DNA of 64,000 bases. Origin: Leishmania martiniquensis. Lineage: Eukaryota > Euglenozoa > Kinetoplastea > Trypanosomatida > Trypanosomatidae. The DNA is taken from NCBI RefSeq assembly GCF_017916325.1, contig NC_090155.1:409501-473500 (forward strand). Reading direction: 5' to 3'. A program made the position numbers and the translations under genes. Below, piece after piece: positions 23,601 through 32,300 of this stretch; positions within the stretch are counted from its first letter, which is position 1, and each line of letters starts with the position of its first letter. Under the pieces are notes generated by a model. The model saw nothing but the letters and a program-made list of their open reading frames with translations. It was not told the DNA's origin and ran no database searches.

Positions 23601-23832
23601 TACCCGCAGAGGAAAGATGGCGTGCCCAGATGGCTGCCTGGCCCCCATCACGTCACCCATCACCCCAACAGCAGGCCCGACCCCGAAACAACGCGGCCCA
23701 CAGAGCAGTAATAGCGTCGTTTCGATCCCGGTCCTCCGCAGCTTCACTAACGCGAGCGCCACCTCGGGCTTGGGCGACATCGTCGGAGGCAAGTCCTACC
23801 CTTCGCTTGCGTTTGAGCTACCAGGCATATAA
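20671..23832 (+). CDS. Hypothetical protein, 1053 aa, basic and disordered
   Basis: Function not recognised. The ATG at 20671 is the first after the candidate acceptor. The first ~100 residues are strongly basic, with a possible amphipathic segment (KLVESKVFKRLMRPANMVG). A Gly/aromatic segment near residues 264-285 (FRWIPKQGGGGIGFNPF) is compositionally distinct and probably conserved. Residues of about 420-445 form the most helix-like part (TQLWCDVSLLRAARVVD). Acidic and poly-Ser tracts follow (about residues 590-640, including runs of Ser and Asp). The C-terminus ends SYPSLAFELPGI. No transmembrane helices, kinase, helicase or zinc motif is evident. G/C-rich third positions and the 3.2-kb open frame support coding. 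The 3' side holds a GC-rich island and repeat A2, which would lie in or at the end of its 3' UTR. Confidence 0.85.
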   Translation: MHKTRKLLSRPAGNVDAGRTDAKNKSDPDGTDCGRRDSLKAPLSPLKCGDDHGDRRKDHSSDKKWSQKLVESKVFKRLMRPANMVGVADGRRRSTSRGTKEGSVQGSDSDGVNGDYDAPRLGEVPVRSKYYRPDQEKSHFANHPTYLPLAEQCGPPQPSSFTSLTPWQGRQQKREQGNNDGSKIRVAVHSRMSNEAEVGDACEQAPRMLQESHYGSPHISSLCEGVVMGIEGSRHSIRTTSVRSNASCASSVGPTGLALMPQFRWIPKQGGGGIGFNPFMKFRCQLQPVSEALTLPATATSAPTPSSEAQQSGIYQTTELPCGTTSPEQQPQSEIRLLVPGRHNSYLMRSISPSTPPMQQSAPPSHPRRETGDLSFYGPIGSIGIETSRKRRAVERQSGTDGAVERDYKERSSCRGAAREDTDIPLLTQLWCDVSLLRAARVVDSPRLPSDDGEDYDAARGGSPSMSDANSISDDGEVDEVAMNAREEKRRQRRRCEQHRQPQYPARSPSFYFRDGDLASLRVEDTGEGSPSTVDPQAAAARKPAAVSDQQHQRKKSSAGQAASPAVPAGGEKAIGGIIKASTRAVAVPEVASSSSSSRSSGNGSSDDDSNSNGSSTGERSATFALDDDDGESVDSGDANIPRRHDAKAVGGDFAHQRSREKRSSMRISAGMGRSMLGDGHYDFMDSSVMDASLASRVLGSGGGRRISLLHTRHERNDDGEVAAAVADRKPNCTPYRAKARSAAMSAMSMAPQRTEHLGTPTPVARGSAVGRGGEGAAAALPRRGQRRVNNATDTRAPSTSAARLAPHCEYDAGASSDHSDGVRPAGDGLGEQFVYGSSFSMCSRRNSYSATACDEAPDAASMSLGVCDGDMRDRHTTHPDTSVAVGGGEASVTMGVSSGSRSNTVSPGAFGVMSRGPTTFPSVGGGFAAQVRGTASHLLTLPPIDRGSIASAACSRPPSTAQSLRLPAASTSPYQHTRRGKMACPDGCLAPITSPITPTAGPTPKQRGPQSSNSVVSIPVLRSFTNASATSGLGDIVGGKSYPSLAFELPGI

Positions 23833-24839
23833 GGTGAGGCGGTCCGTGTGGGTGGAGGAGGCTGGAGAACGCTCAGGGCGACTGATGTCCGGGCCCTGTA
23901 GACGCCCTTCCATCGCATGGATGAACCTCTTATGTTTGTTGCCTTTGTGCGGGTGCGCGCGTCGTTGTTTCCTCACCCCCTCCCCCTTTTTTTCGACTCA
24001 CTGGATGTGTCCATGGTTGTGTGCAGCAGTAATCATGTGCGTATATATATATATATCTTTTTATGTTGATCTGTGTGCCTGAGAACTTCACAGCATGCGC
24101 TCGCAGTTTTTATTCTATTCACTTGCGTGTGTGTGCGCGCGTGTGTGATATTGTCCCGGTTTCTTGGCTGTAGACGGCCCTTCCTGCACCTTCCACCCAC
24201 ATCGCCACCTTCCCCATGGCACGCTCCGCGCGTCCTAACAAATAAACCCTAGCACAAAGCCTTCAGCATAGGTCTCCGTTTCGGCGGCTCCCTGTCCTCT
24301 TCCTCAGTTCTTTTTCATTGTCGTGGGAGGAGGGAGGGAGGAGTCCAGGCGATTGGAAGCAAGCAGCCCCTCCTACTCCCTCCCTCTCCCCCTCCCCATC
24401 ACACACAGACGCACACACACACACACGCGTGCAGCCTCCGCCTTTCGGTGCCGATGAATACTCCTCTCTCTCTTTCTTATTGAGAGTGCGGACGCTATTC
24501 AGTGTGCGTATGTGTGAAGAGAGGCGGTATTTGGTGTTTTGGCTCTTCTCCTCGTCATGACGCCTTCGTAGATCGCCTTGAAGCGCTGGTGTTCATGCCC
24601 ATGTGCATACATATATTTATATTTATTGATTCAGACGAATTGTGTGTGGGTGTGGGCGCCCCTTCTATTGGCTCTGACGATGCATCCGCCGGTGGCCTTC
24701 CCCCTCCCCCCGTCGGGTGTCTATCACTGCCTCCCCTTGCTAAGTGCCCTCCGAGGTACAGGCGATGGGCTCTTCGATGGTAGGCGCCTGTCTGTGCGCG
24801 GGCCCCCTTCCGCCTGGCACACACACACACGCCTGTTAA

Positions 24840-25693
24840 CGGCGAATGGGTGCCTGCAATGGCGGAAGGCCCCTGCCGCTGCAGACGTGGAGCAGCGCCC
24901 GACCTGCCGCGGCATGCGCTGAGGTGGCGGAGGAGGGCCGGGAGCACCCCAGACGGCAACGGCGTCCCGAAACCGCCCCCTGTACGTTCCTGCGCGAGCG
25001 CTGCCGAGCGCGGCCGGCATGGCGTATCGTGCCCGAGCAGTGCGCTCAGAGGTGCGCTGGGCACGCGTGAGTGGCGAGAAAGGCGCGCGGCGACTCAGAC
25101 CCGTCGGGCCCAAAGTGCACGAGCGCGCGAGTGATGCGGCGTCTGCCGCGTCGGACCGGATGGGGCTGATGAGGCGCGGGCGCGGCGAGCGGTATGAGGC
25201 GACCGCCGAGTCCGCCCGACCCTCACGTGAAGTATCTCCGCGATGCCGAATGCCGACGGTCCGGGGCGACTCGGGCCGAGGGCCGGCAGACCGGCGGGGC
25301 GCGGGGTCTCCGAGGGCCCTGACCTGCGGCTGCCCGACATCGACCATGAGCTCATCCGGCATGCACCCAGGCCACCCGCCCTGCTACCGGGACCACAGGC
25401 GCCACTGCCCGTGCGCTCGAGCAGGGCCCTGAGCGCGGCCCGCCTGAGTGACGGCGTGTAGCCGACGCAGGTCCGTCTAGCAGCGATCGCGCAGCACACA
25501 TCTGAAGACGGGACAGGGACAGGAAGCGCGTGCTGGGCGCACGGCCCCCGTGCACCACGACAGGCGGATCGTCTCTGAGCACGCGGATTCGCCTTTGACG
25601 ATCATGGTGAGAGTGGACGCGCTTCAGGACGGAAGGGATCCGAAACGAACTAGCGCACCCGCAGCAGACGCCGCCGCCTCTCTCTGTCTGTTG
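24840..25693. other. GC-rich complex island, possibly a decayed retroelement or gene relic
   Basis: This block differs sharply from ordinary spacer DNA: it lacks pyrimidine tracts and microsatellites, is rich in CG dinucleotides, and is open over 70-210 codons in several frames on both strands without one convincing protein. It ends exactly where repeat A2 begins. Leishmania genomes carry degenerate ingi/L1Tc-related elements (DIREs) related to SIDERs, so a relic of this kind is plausible, but I could not recognise reverse transcriptase, RNase H or endonuclease motifs. Confidence 0.35.
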
Positions 25694-26140
25694 CTGCCAT
25701 GCACTGCTACTTTTGTCTTGTTCCTGGCTGCTTCACTGCAAGCGCGAGCATCGGGCGATCTGACACGCACGGCGACGACTGGATGGGGGAAAAGCGGAAG
25801 ACACATCGCCTCTCTCCGCCCGTCAGGTGCAGCTGCTGCCACGCGAAACGATGGCGTGCGCGGCTCCGGCGCGCCTCTGGCATGCCGCCTCTTGTGTGTA
25901 CTTGACGAAGTGACAAGCGTACACGATGCCAGGCCTCCAGACGATCTCCACGGGCACCCCCACGTGAGGCGGCATCCCCAAAGTTCGGGGCAGGTGGGGG
26001 AGGGAGGGGGGTAAAATGCCCTTCCGCTACTTGGTACCCCACCCCTCACCCCTCTGTCGTGCTCTGCCGCCGCTTTCACCCGCACTCATCTTTACCTCGT
26101 CCGCCCCTCTTTCCGTTTACGCAACAGTGTTGAGAAATCT
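25694..26140 (+). repeat. Direct repeat A, copy 2 (candidate SIDER-type retroposon) at the transporter 5' side
   Basis: Near-identical partner of 3503-3949 (445/447 by eye, no gaps). It ends 109 nt before the transporter ATG. Its pyrimidine-rich 3' part (about 26040-26125) and AGs at 26126-26127 and 26133-26134 provide the only plausible trans-splicing signals for that gene, together with an AG at 26143-26144, just past the repeat edge. Confidence 0.9.
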
Positions 26141-26144
26141 TAAG
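26040..26144 (+). promoter_or_regulatory. Candidate trans-splice acceptor region of the transporter, inside repeat A2
   Basis: The pyrimidine-rich tract is followed by AGs at 26126-26127, 26133-26134 and 26143-26144. From 26145 to the ATG at 26249 there is a second C/T tract (26145-26175) and a CA/TA run, but no AG dinucleotide at all. The acceptor must therefore be one of these three, unless the start codon is wrong. Confidence 0.6.
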
Positions 26145-26248
26145 TTTTACCTTTTATCCTTACCTCTCCTTTTTCACACACACACGCATATATATATATA
26201 TCGCACATTCACGATTCTGACATCAACACAATCGGCACGGCTTCACCA

Positions 26249-27583
26249 ATGTGGGTACAGCGCTATGTCCTCAGCTTCAATGCCATCGCATTGGTACTGC
26301 TCGCGGTGCAGAATACTGGCTATCTAGTCCTCATAAGCTACTCACAGCAGCCGAAACACTCCCCGAGCACCGCCGGCGGTGCAGAGCCGGTGGAGGAGGA
26401 ACTGCATACCTCTGCCTTCAAAGCCTCGCACTTCCTGGCCACGACGGAGTTTGTAAAGCTTTTATTATCGCTTCTGTGGTGTGCAGCGGACGAAGTGCGA
26501 GCCATGCAGCAAGAGCGTCCGACAGCAACGGAAGAAGTCGCTATTAAAGCGGTAGCCGTGGTGATCGAGGGGGAGGAGGCGAGTCATTCACCAAAGGTTG
26601 AAGAGACCCCCTGCGCCTTCTCAGATGAAAAGTCATGTGCTCCTCACACCCATGGGGCCGTCGCAAAGGGCGTCAGCGGGGAGCCTGTGCTTCATGTGGT
26701 GCCGCTTCGGGCCCTCATCGCCCAAAAAGGGTTCGCTGTATTGTTTATGCGGCGCATGCGCCACGCCGTTGGGCTCGACCACAAGTACAAAGAGGCGTTG
26801 CTCATGATTGTGCCCGCGATCGTCTACGCTATTCAGGGTCTCCTACTCATCTATGCCCTCAAGCTGTTGGATCCGACAGTGTTTCAGGTTCTGTACCAGG
26901 TGCGCATCCTCTTCCTGGCACTCATGATGCGGTCCGTTTTGGACTTCCGCATATCACCCATCCGATGGGTCGCGCTGGTGGCGCTGATGCTCGGCATCAC
27001 GCTGACGCAGCTGGGTGCGCAGAGCACGCATGTGGGGGCGACTTCGACTCCTCCAGACGACGCTGCGCGTGACGAGACGGAGATCGCTGCGGCAGCCGTG
27101 AGCATATCCGGCTCATTTTCAATGAATGGTACGCTGTCTGCGCTGGCCGGCGGCTTCTTGAGCGCCTTCTCCGGCGTGTTCATGGAGTTCGTGGTGAAGA
27201 GGCGTGGCAGCCACTTCCACTTGTCGGCGCGCAATGTGCATCTCGCCTTCTTCTCCATCGTGTACTTTCTCATTGTCTTTGTGCACGAAATCCTCCGATC
27301 GAAGACGGCGGTGAGCGGGTTTAATGGGTTCACGAGCACCTTCTTCGAGGGCTTCACAGGGCTCGTGTGGTTCCTGGTGGTACTTCAAGCCACTGGTGGG
27401 ATTCTCGTGGCGCTGGTGGTGCGCTACTGCGACAACATCGTGAAGTCCTTCTCGACGGCGTTTGCGATTGTGCTGAGCGGCACCGCGTCCGTCTTTCTGT
27501 TTCACATGTCGCTAAACGGCATCTTCGTGCTGGGCTCGCTCCTCGTGATGCTGTCCATTACCATATACGCGTTGAAGAAATGA
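26249..27583 (+). CDS. Nucleotide-sugar transporter (UDP-galactose transporter-like), 444 aa
   Basis: Multispanning Golgi-type nucleotide-sugar transporter, expected to exchange a UDP-sugar for UMP and feed lumenal glycosylation. About ten hydrophobic segments are visible, near residues 9-31, 62-79, 190-211, 219-236, 243-259, 291-313, 326-345, 367-391, 396-417 and 422-443. Family hallmarks of the Nuc_sug_transp group (PF04142) include VQNTGYLVLISYS in the first segment, an ATTEFVKLLLSLL second segment, and C-terminal NIVKSFSTAFAIVLSG followed by a final hydrophobic helix ending in KK. A hydrophilic insertion of about 110 residues separates segments 2 and 3 and is probably lineage-specific. 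The start is right because segment 1 begins just after it. Leishmania LPG5A/LPG5B-type UDP-Gal transporters, which serve lipophosphoglycan and related glycans, are candidates, but I cannot tell which paralogue or substrate this is. Flanked closely by repeats A2 and B1. Confidence 0.85.
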   Translation: MWVQRYVLSFNAIALVLLAVQNTGYLVLISYSQQPKHSPSTAGGAEPVEEELHTSAFKASHFLATTEFVKLLLSLLWCAADEVRAMQQERPTATEEVAIKAVAVVIEGEEASHSPKVEETPCAFSDEKSCAPHTHGAVAKGVSGEPVLHVVPLRALIAQKGFAVLFMRRMRHAVGLDHKYKEALLMIVPAIVYAIQGLLLIYALKLLDPTVFQVLYQVRILFLALMMRSVLDFRISPIRWVALVALMLGITLTQLGAQSTHVGATSTPPDDAARDETEIAAAAVSISGSFSMNGTLSALAGGFLSAFSGVFMEFVVKRRGSHFHLSARNVHLAFFSIVYFLIVFVHEILRSKTAVSGFNGFTSTFFEGFTGLVWFLVVLQATGGILVALVVRYCDNIVKSFSTAFAIVLSGTASVFLFHMSLNGIFVLGSLLVMLSITIYALKK

Positions 27584-27754
27584 AGGCGGCCTGAGCTGCG
27601 AGATCCGTGGGCAATGCCCTACGCCACCGCAGCTGACCCCTTCCTCTTTCCATTAACTTGTGGGGCGCTTGTCGCCCTCGTGCCTTCCAACCATTCGTGC
27701 TTTCGTTTTTCTTTCACGTGTGCGCTCCGCTCAGTGACCCGCTCTCCGTCAAAC

Positions 27755-28295
27755 GTCTGGGACTCATGGCGGACGGATGGCGCACCTCTCAAGTGCGCGT
27801 GATGTCCCAGGGTCGCGCCTGCGCCCCTTGGGAGGCGGGAAGGAGGCCCGCCCCCCTTCCGCCCTATCCCCTGCCAAAGGATGAGCCACCTACCACGGGG
27901 TGACCGAGTGCACCGCTCACGACTGCAGGGGGCAGGCCGATTTCATCGAGACACCCGTCGGCGGTCAGGTCCTGCACGGTGTGGTGTCACAGCATCCCAC
28001 AGCTGCGAGCGCATTCGTGCCATCCACGTGATCGGCAGAATGTTGACGTCGCCGGGGCACGTGCCTCAGACGGCCCTCACTCTGCAGACTGCTGTGAAGG
28101 GCCGGAGCCACAACCCGAGGGAGCGGGGGGCACCACGTGGCGTCGGGCCTCATGGGTAGCGTTCGAGGAGGGGGGTCGCGCACAGCTGGCGGAGTCGGCG
28201 TATTGCTGTAGGACGTCTCTGCACAGCTGCTTCGAGCGACGCCATGAGGGCCCTGTGAGCAGGCCGGAGGGAAGGCTTGAGTGGCGTGTGTGTGT
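27755..28295 (+). repeat. Direct repeat B, copy 1 (candidate SIDER2-type retroposon) in the transporter 3' UTR
   Basis: This 541-bp block recurs at 36749-37289, same orientation, no gaps, with a single substitution that I could find (27999/36993). It begins at GTCTGGGACTCATGGCGGAC and ends in a short GT run; weak similarity continues a few bases after a small gap. Length (~0.55 kb) and a 3'-UTR position match SIDER2 elements, which in Leishmania are linked to mRNA destabilisation. The family assignment is inference. No clear target-site duplication or A-tail is seen. Confidence 0.9.
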
Positions 28296-29240
28296 GGTTT
28301 TCTGTGACAGAGAGACAAGTCGACTCATTGAAGAAATTGCGTCCTCCCATTACGGCGCCGGAGAGCATCATCACTGGTGATGCCTGGCGAGGACGGCCGC
28401 GCGTTAAAAAGGGCCAATCACGCACCCATCCCCCTCCCCCTTTTCCTCCTATGAGGGGTGACGCGGCCGGCCCTGGAGAGGAAACGGAAGGGAGAACATT
28501 AAAGAGGGGCTGCTCTAACGGGCTCTCACCTTCCTTCCGTCCTGTTGGCCCCCGCCTCATCACATGCGCAAGTATGCCCCTCCTTTTTTCTCCCTTCCCC
28601 CCCCCCCTAACTGCCCTTTCTTGCCCACACACGCACACACATCTACACCCACTGACACTCGCCTGTGCTAGAGAGATGCGGTGACGCTGTTTTTCGGTTT
28701 CACTTCTCTGTGCATGTATGGTCGGCGTAAAACGCATCACGCTGCTCGTGTGTACTGTCTCCTCCTCGATTTTCTGCGCGCGCTGCCGTGCAACTTTATC
28801 CCTTCTCCCTCTCTCCTACTCCCGTTGAGGGCCTCAGGCGAAGCCAACATCAGGCCACGTGGTCCCTCCTCTGCAGGCCCTCACGGACGCTGAGGAAGCG
28901 AGTGAAGAAATTTCCCATCCACGCTGCTGCGCACGCACGCAGAGAGAGAGAGACACACACACAGACACATTTACACGAGAGAGCCCGTGCAAAGCCACCC
29001 GGTCGGCAAATCAGTCGATCTCGCTTAGCCCTCCCCAACAAGGGGGAGGGAGGGGGGGCCAATTGAAGCAGCGAGAAGACCTCCGCTTGTCAATCACCTT
29101 TGCCTCTCCTTCACTGTCCTCCTCACTTGCGGCGTGTGGTGACAGTGGTGCTTGCGGCTGCTTTTTCCGTGCTTCATCACGGAGCCGCACACCTATCGCG
29201 CTATTGTTGAGCGCTCTGGCGCGTGTGCGACTCAACGGCC

Positions 29241-29269
29241 CCACTCACCCACCCCCTCCTCCCCTCCAG
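29241..29269 (+). promoter_or_regulatory. Candidate polypyrimidine tract and trans-splice acceptor for the 29382 gene
   Basis: A C-rich pyrimidine tract ends at an AG at 29268-29269. No ATG occurs between it and the start at 29382, giving a 5' UTR of about 112 nt. Confidence 0.5.
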
Positions 29270-29381
29270 CCCACCTACCGCATACAGTATTCGTCACCGC
29301 ACAAGCAGAAGTGCTGACGCAATATCTCGACCGAGAGATCGCGCCACTTCAGCAGCAGGGGACGTGCGTGCCTGAAAAGAG

Positions 29382-32300
29382 ATGCATAACGGCATCAGTA
29401 GCGGCATGCCTGCGTGGCGGCAGCAGCAGCAGCCCATGTTCATGTACCACCAGAACCAATTCGGTGGTGGCCACCCCGACCCGCACATGATCGCATTACT
29501 TCAAACGCAGCAGCGTCAGTACTATCCGCAGCAGCCGGGACAGGGTATGTGGAACCCGAGCGCGAATCAGCTGTTCTCTGATGTGGACCCGAGCACACGA
29601 AATGGCAACTTTATGATGCAGCAGTACCGCTTCTTCGGCCATGATCAAGGTTTGATGTATCCGTACCAGCAACAGCAGCAGCGGTTTGGACTCGACAGCA
29701 ATGCGAACCCCAATGTGCTGCGGAGACCAGGGTGGGCGGAGTCGCGCCCTGGCCGGACGCCGTGCGAGAAGAACTGGTGGTCGCACGTAGTGTCGGAGAT
29801 GCTTGTGGTAGACAGTCCTTGCGGCCTCGACCTCGATGTCGAGGACGAGCATGCAAACGTCATGGAGGAGTTGAGGAAAACAGGTTCGAAGGCCGGGACG
29901 GGGATAGACGAAGAGGTGGAAGCGCCATCGCCGGGCTTTGCGGGCCTCTTAGAGGGTCCGAAAGGGGTGGGTGAAGCCACAGGGCCCACCCTGACCCCGA
30001 CCCGTGCCCGAGAGCCTGCAGCCACAGCCGGCGGATGTCTGCAGATGACCGCAGAAGCGGTCATGTGCGTGTCAAGCCCACATCAGCCGTGCGATCCGGG
30101 GAAGCAGCCACCGAGGCAGGCGCAAGCACCTACACCGCCTATCAGGAGTGGCGTGCCGGCCTCGCGAGAACAAATGCAGCCACAGCCGTCTTCGGATGTT
30201 GTGATGCACCCGCAGCGTCACCTCTGCAACGCCAGTGAGCGCTCTGCGTGCGAGAATAAGGGCCGCAGTCCACCCGTGAAGAGCGCTGGGTCCAGGGCGG
30301 CGGCGAACAGCTCGTCCAAGGCAGCCAGCAGTCACGACGGGCGGCTCTCGGGCAACGACGGCGGTGCCGCTAGAAGCCTCTGCAGGGAGGTGCTAGGCGA
30401 CGCCGAGGGAGAGCAGGGGGAGAGGGCGGCCGGTGAAGAGCTCGATAGCGCGGGGCCACAGAGCATGAACAGCAAAGGCAGAGCGGGCGGCGTCACGAAA
30501 AGGACATCGACGCTACCCGATCGTCCGTCGGAAAGGGAGCCCCACGTAGACGGTGAGCAGCAGGAGCCGGGGAAGGAGGCGCCTCGGTCCGCAAACACGC
30601 TCAGCAGTGGGATCGGGGAGCGTCCAGGGCGGCCAAGGTCGCCGCGGACGGAGCGGAAGCTTCCGCGCCCTGGCAACAGCTTCTTCCACGAAGACAGCCC
30701 CGGCGGCATGGACCAAGAGGATAACAAGGAGGAAGGAGGTGACAGCAACTCCGACCAGTACAGCAGCAGCGACGGCAGTGATGGTAGCCACTCGTCCGGC
30801 TCTGGCCATAACGACAGCGAGGGGAGTGGTAGTGACGAGGAAGCCGAATACAGTGCAATGCAGCGAAGCTCGCAGAGTGGTATTGGTGGGCAGAGCACGT
30901 TGGAGTACAGCGCTTTTCACGACGCGTCGGTAGTGCACGCGCGTCACTCCATCGTCCCCTCAGCCAATCATGCGACAGCCAACGGCAGCACTGGCAGCTT
31001 CCTCGGCACAGAGAAGGGGGGCCACTCCCTGTACCTGGAAGCGACGGCGTCGAACGCGCTGATTGATGTGCAGCTGCTAAGCATGGTCAGCCAGTCACAG
31101 AAGACAGCGGCAGCGAACACGAGCACCCCCGACGGTGTCGCGAGCTCCTTTCGTCTAGGGCTCAGCGAGGTACATCCTCTGTCGGCTAATGCCGTCTTCA
31201 CCGCAAGCAGCAGCGTCGATGTGTCGGGCAGCTCGATCACAACGGCTGCGGAAATGGAGAAGTTGGGCAGGGGTGGCTACGAAATGGGCACTCTCGCTAT
31301 GGTAAAGACGGTTCCCGAGCATGCAAGCCGAGCGGCCACCGTCGGCGCCGCTGGAGGCGCGCGCTCTCGCAGCGCGAGCGCAACGCCAACGGCAGCAAAG
31401 ATTCTTCCGACGGCGACGGCGAGAAAAAACGAAGAGGCGTCGGCGCTGCCCAAACCGGTGGTAGGCGGGCAGCAATCGATATCACTGCTTGTGGGAGAAC
31501 AGGGAGGCAGCAATGGCGCGAACGACGCCAACAATGCCTCGAAAGCAGGGGCAACGCAGTTTTCTGGAGTGCGCCCCGGCGGCCAACGGGAGCGTCTCAA
31601 GAGGAATGACGCGGCGGCAGATCGCCTGCTGGCGACACGCGCGTCGAGGGACCTCGATAGCAGTAAGGCGGCCAGTCTCACTTACAAGGGCGGGAGCCCC
31701 TTTCCCGGATCCTCCAATTTCCAGGGTTCTGCTGCAGCCACAACGAGCGAGGCAGAAAGGACGGCACTGCCGGTCACAGAGCTCGCGTTAGCCACCGCAG
31801 CAAAGGGCGCCGCTGCCCATAAAAAGACCAATGCATCGGCTACGACGTCAGAAGGCGCGACCCCCACAATCATAGGAAGCACGCCGGCGGAAGCCAAAGC
31901 GGGGTGGCTCCCCATCATACGCAGCACACAGCATGTGCATAATTCGCCAGCCAACCGCGTGGGATCAGTGCAAGTACCGAAGTCGCTCGGTAAGCGGCCA
32001 AGCCCTTTCCCCCGCATAAGCTCCGCAGCGCACCGCAAGCATACGGCAACGCCTCTCGGTGTCGACAAGGCCAAGGCGGCGGCGGTGATGGCCATGAGCC
32101 TTTCTTCTACTGGAACCTCACACGTTGCAGCCGATCATTCACCTCCTACCAGCGCCGGTGTTGCAACGTCGGCGGCGACTGCTGGCGCGGTGGTGACAGA
32201 GCTGAAACCTGCAGCTCAGTCCGCCGCGCCTTCTTCGGCAGGCTGTGCACCCGTGAGCGCAGCAGCTCTGACCCTCGCCGTCGCCTCAGCGGCGCCACCT

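Larger units (their letters stand above)
23833..26248. other. Intergenic region containing a GC-rich island and repeat A2
   Basis: About 2.4 kb. The first ~800 bp are typical pyrimidine/microsatellite DNA (an AT run at 24041-24056). From about 24840 to 25690 the composition changes to GC-rich, non-repetitive sequence with several overlapping open frames and none dominant. Repeat A2 follows at 25694-26140, then a 108-nt leader to the transporter ATG. Confidence 0.7.
27584..29381. other. Intergenic region with repeat B1; transporter 3' UTR
   Basis: About 1.8 kb. Repeat B1 occupies 27755-28295, starting 172 nt after the transporter stop, so it probably lies in that gene's 3' UTR. The rest is C/T-rich spacer, with a purine-rich patch near 28900-29080. 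No further gene is seen. Confidence 0.7.

Noticed and set aside
24555..25499. Minus-strand frames of 130-210 codons in the GC-rich island
   Set aside because: Several frames are equally open on both strands because of high GC; no domain is recognisable. Recorded as an island, not as genes.
27881..28380. Open frames of about 90-160 codons within repeats B1 and B2
   Set aside because: They lie wholly or largely in the repeat, have no recognisable protein features and are explained by the repeat itself.
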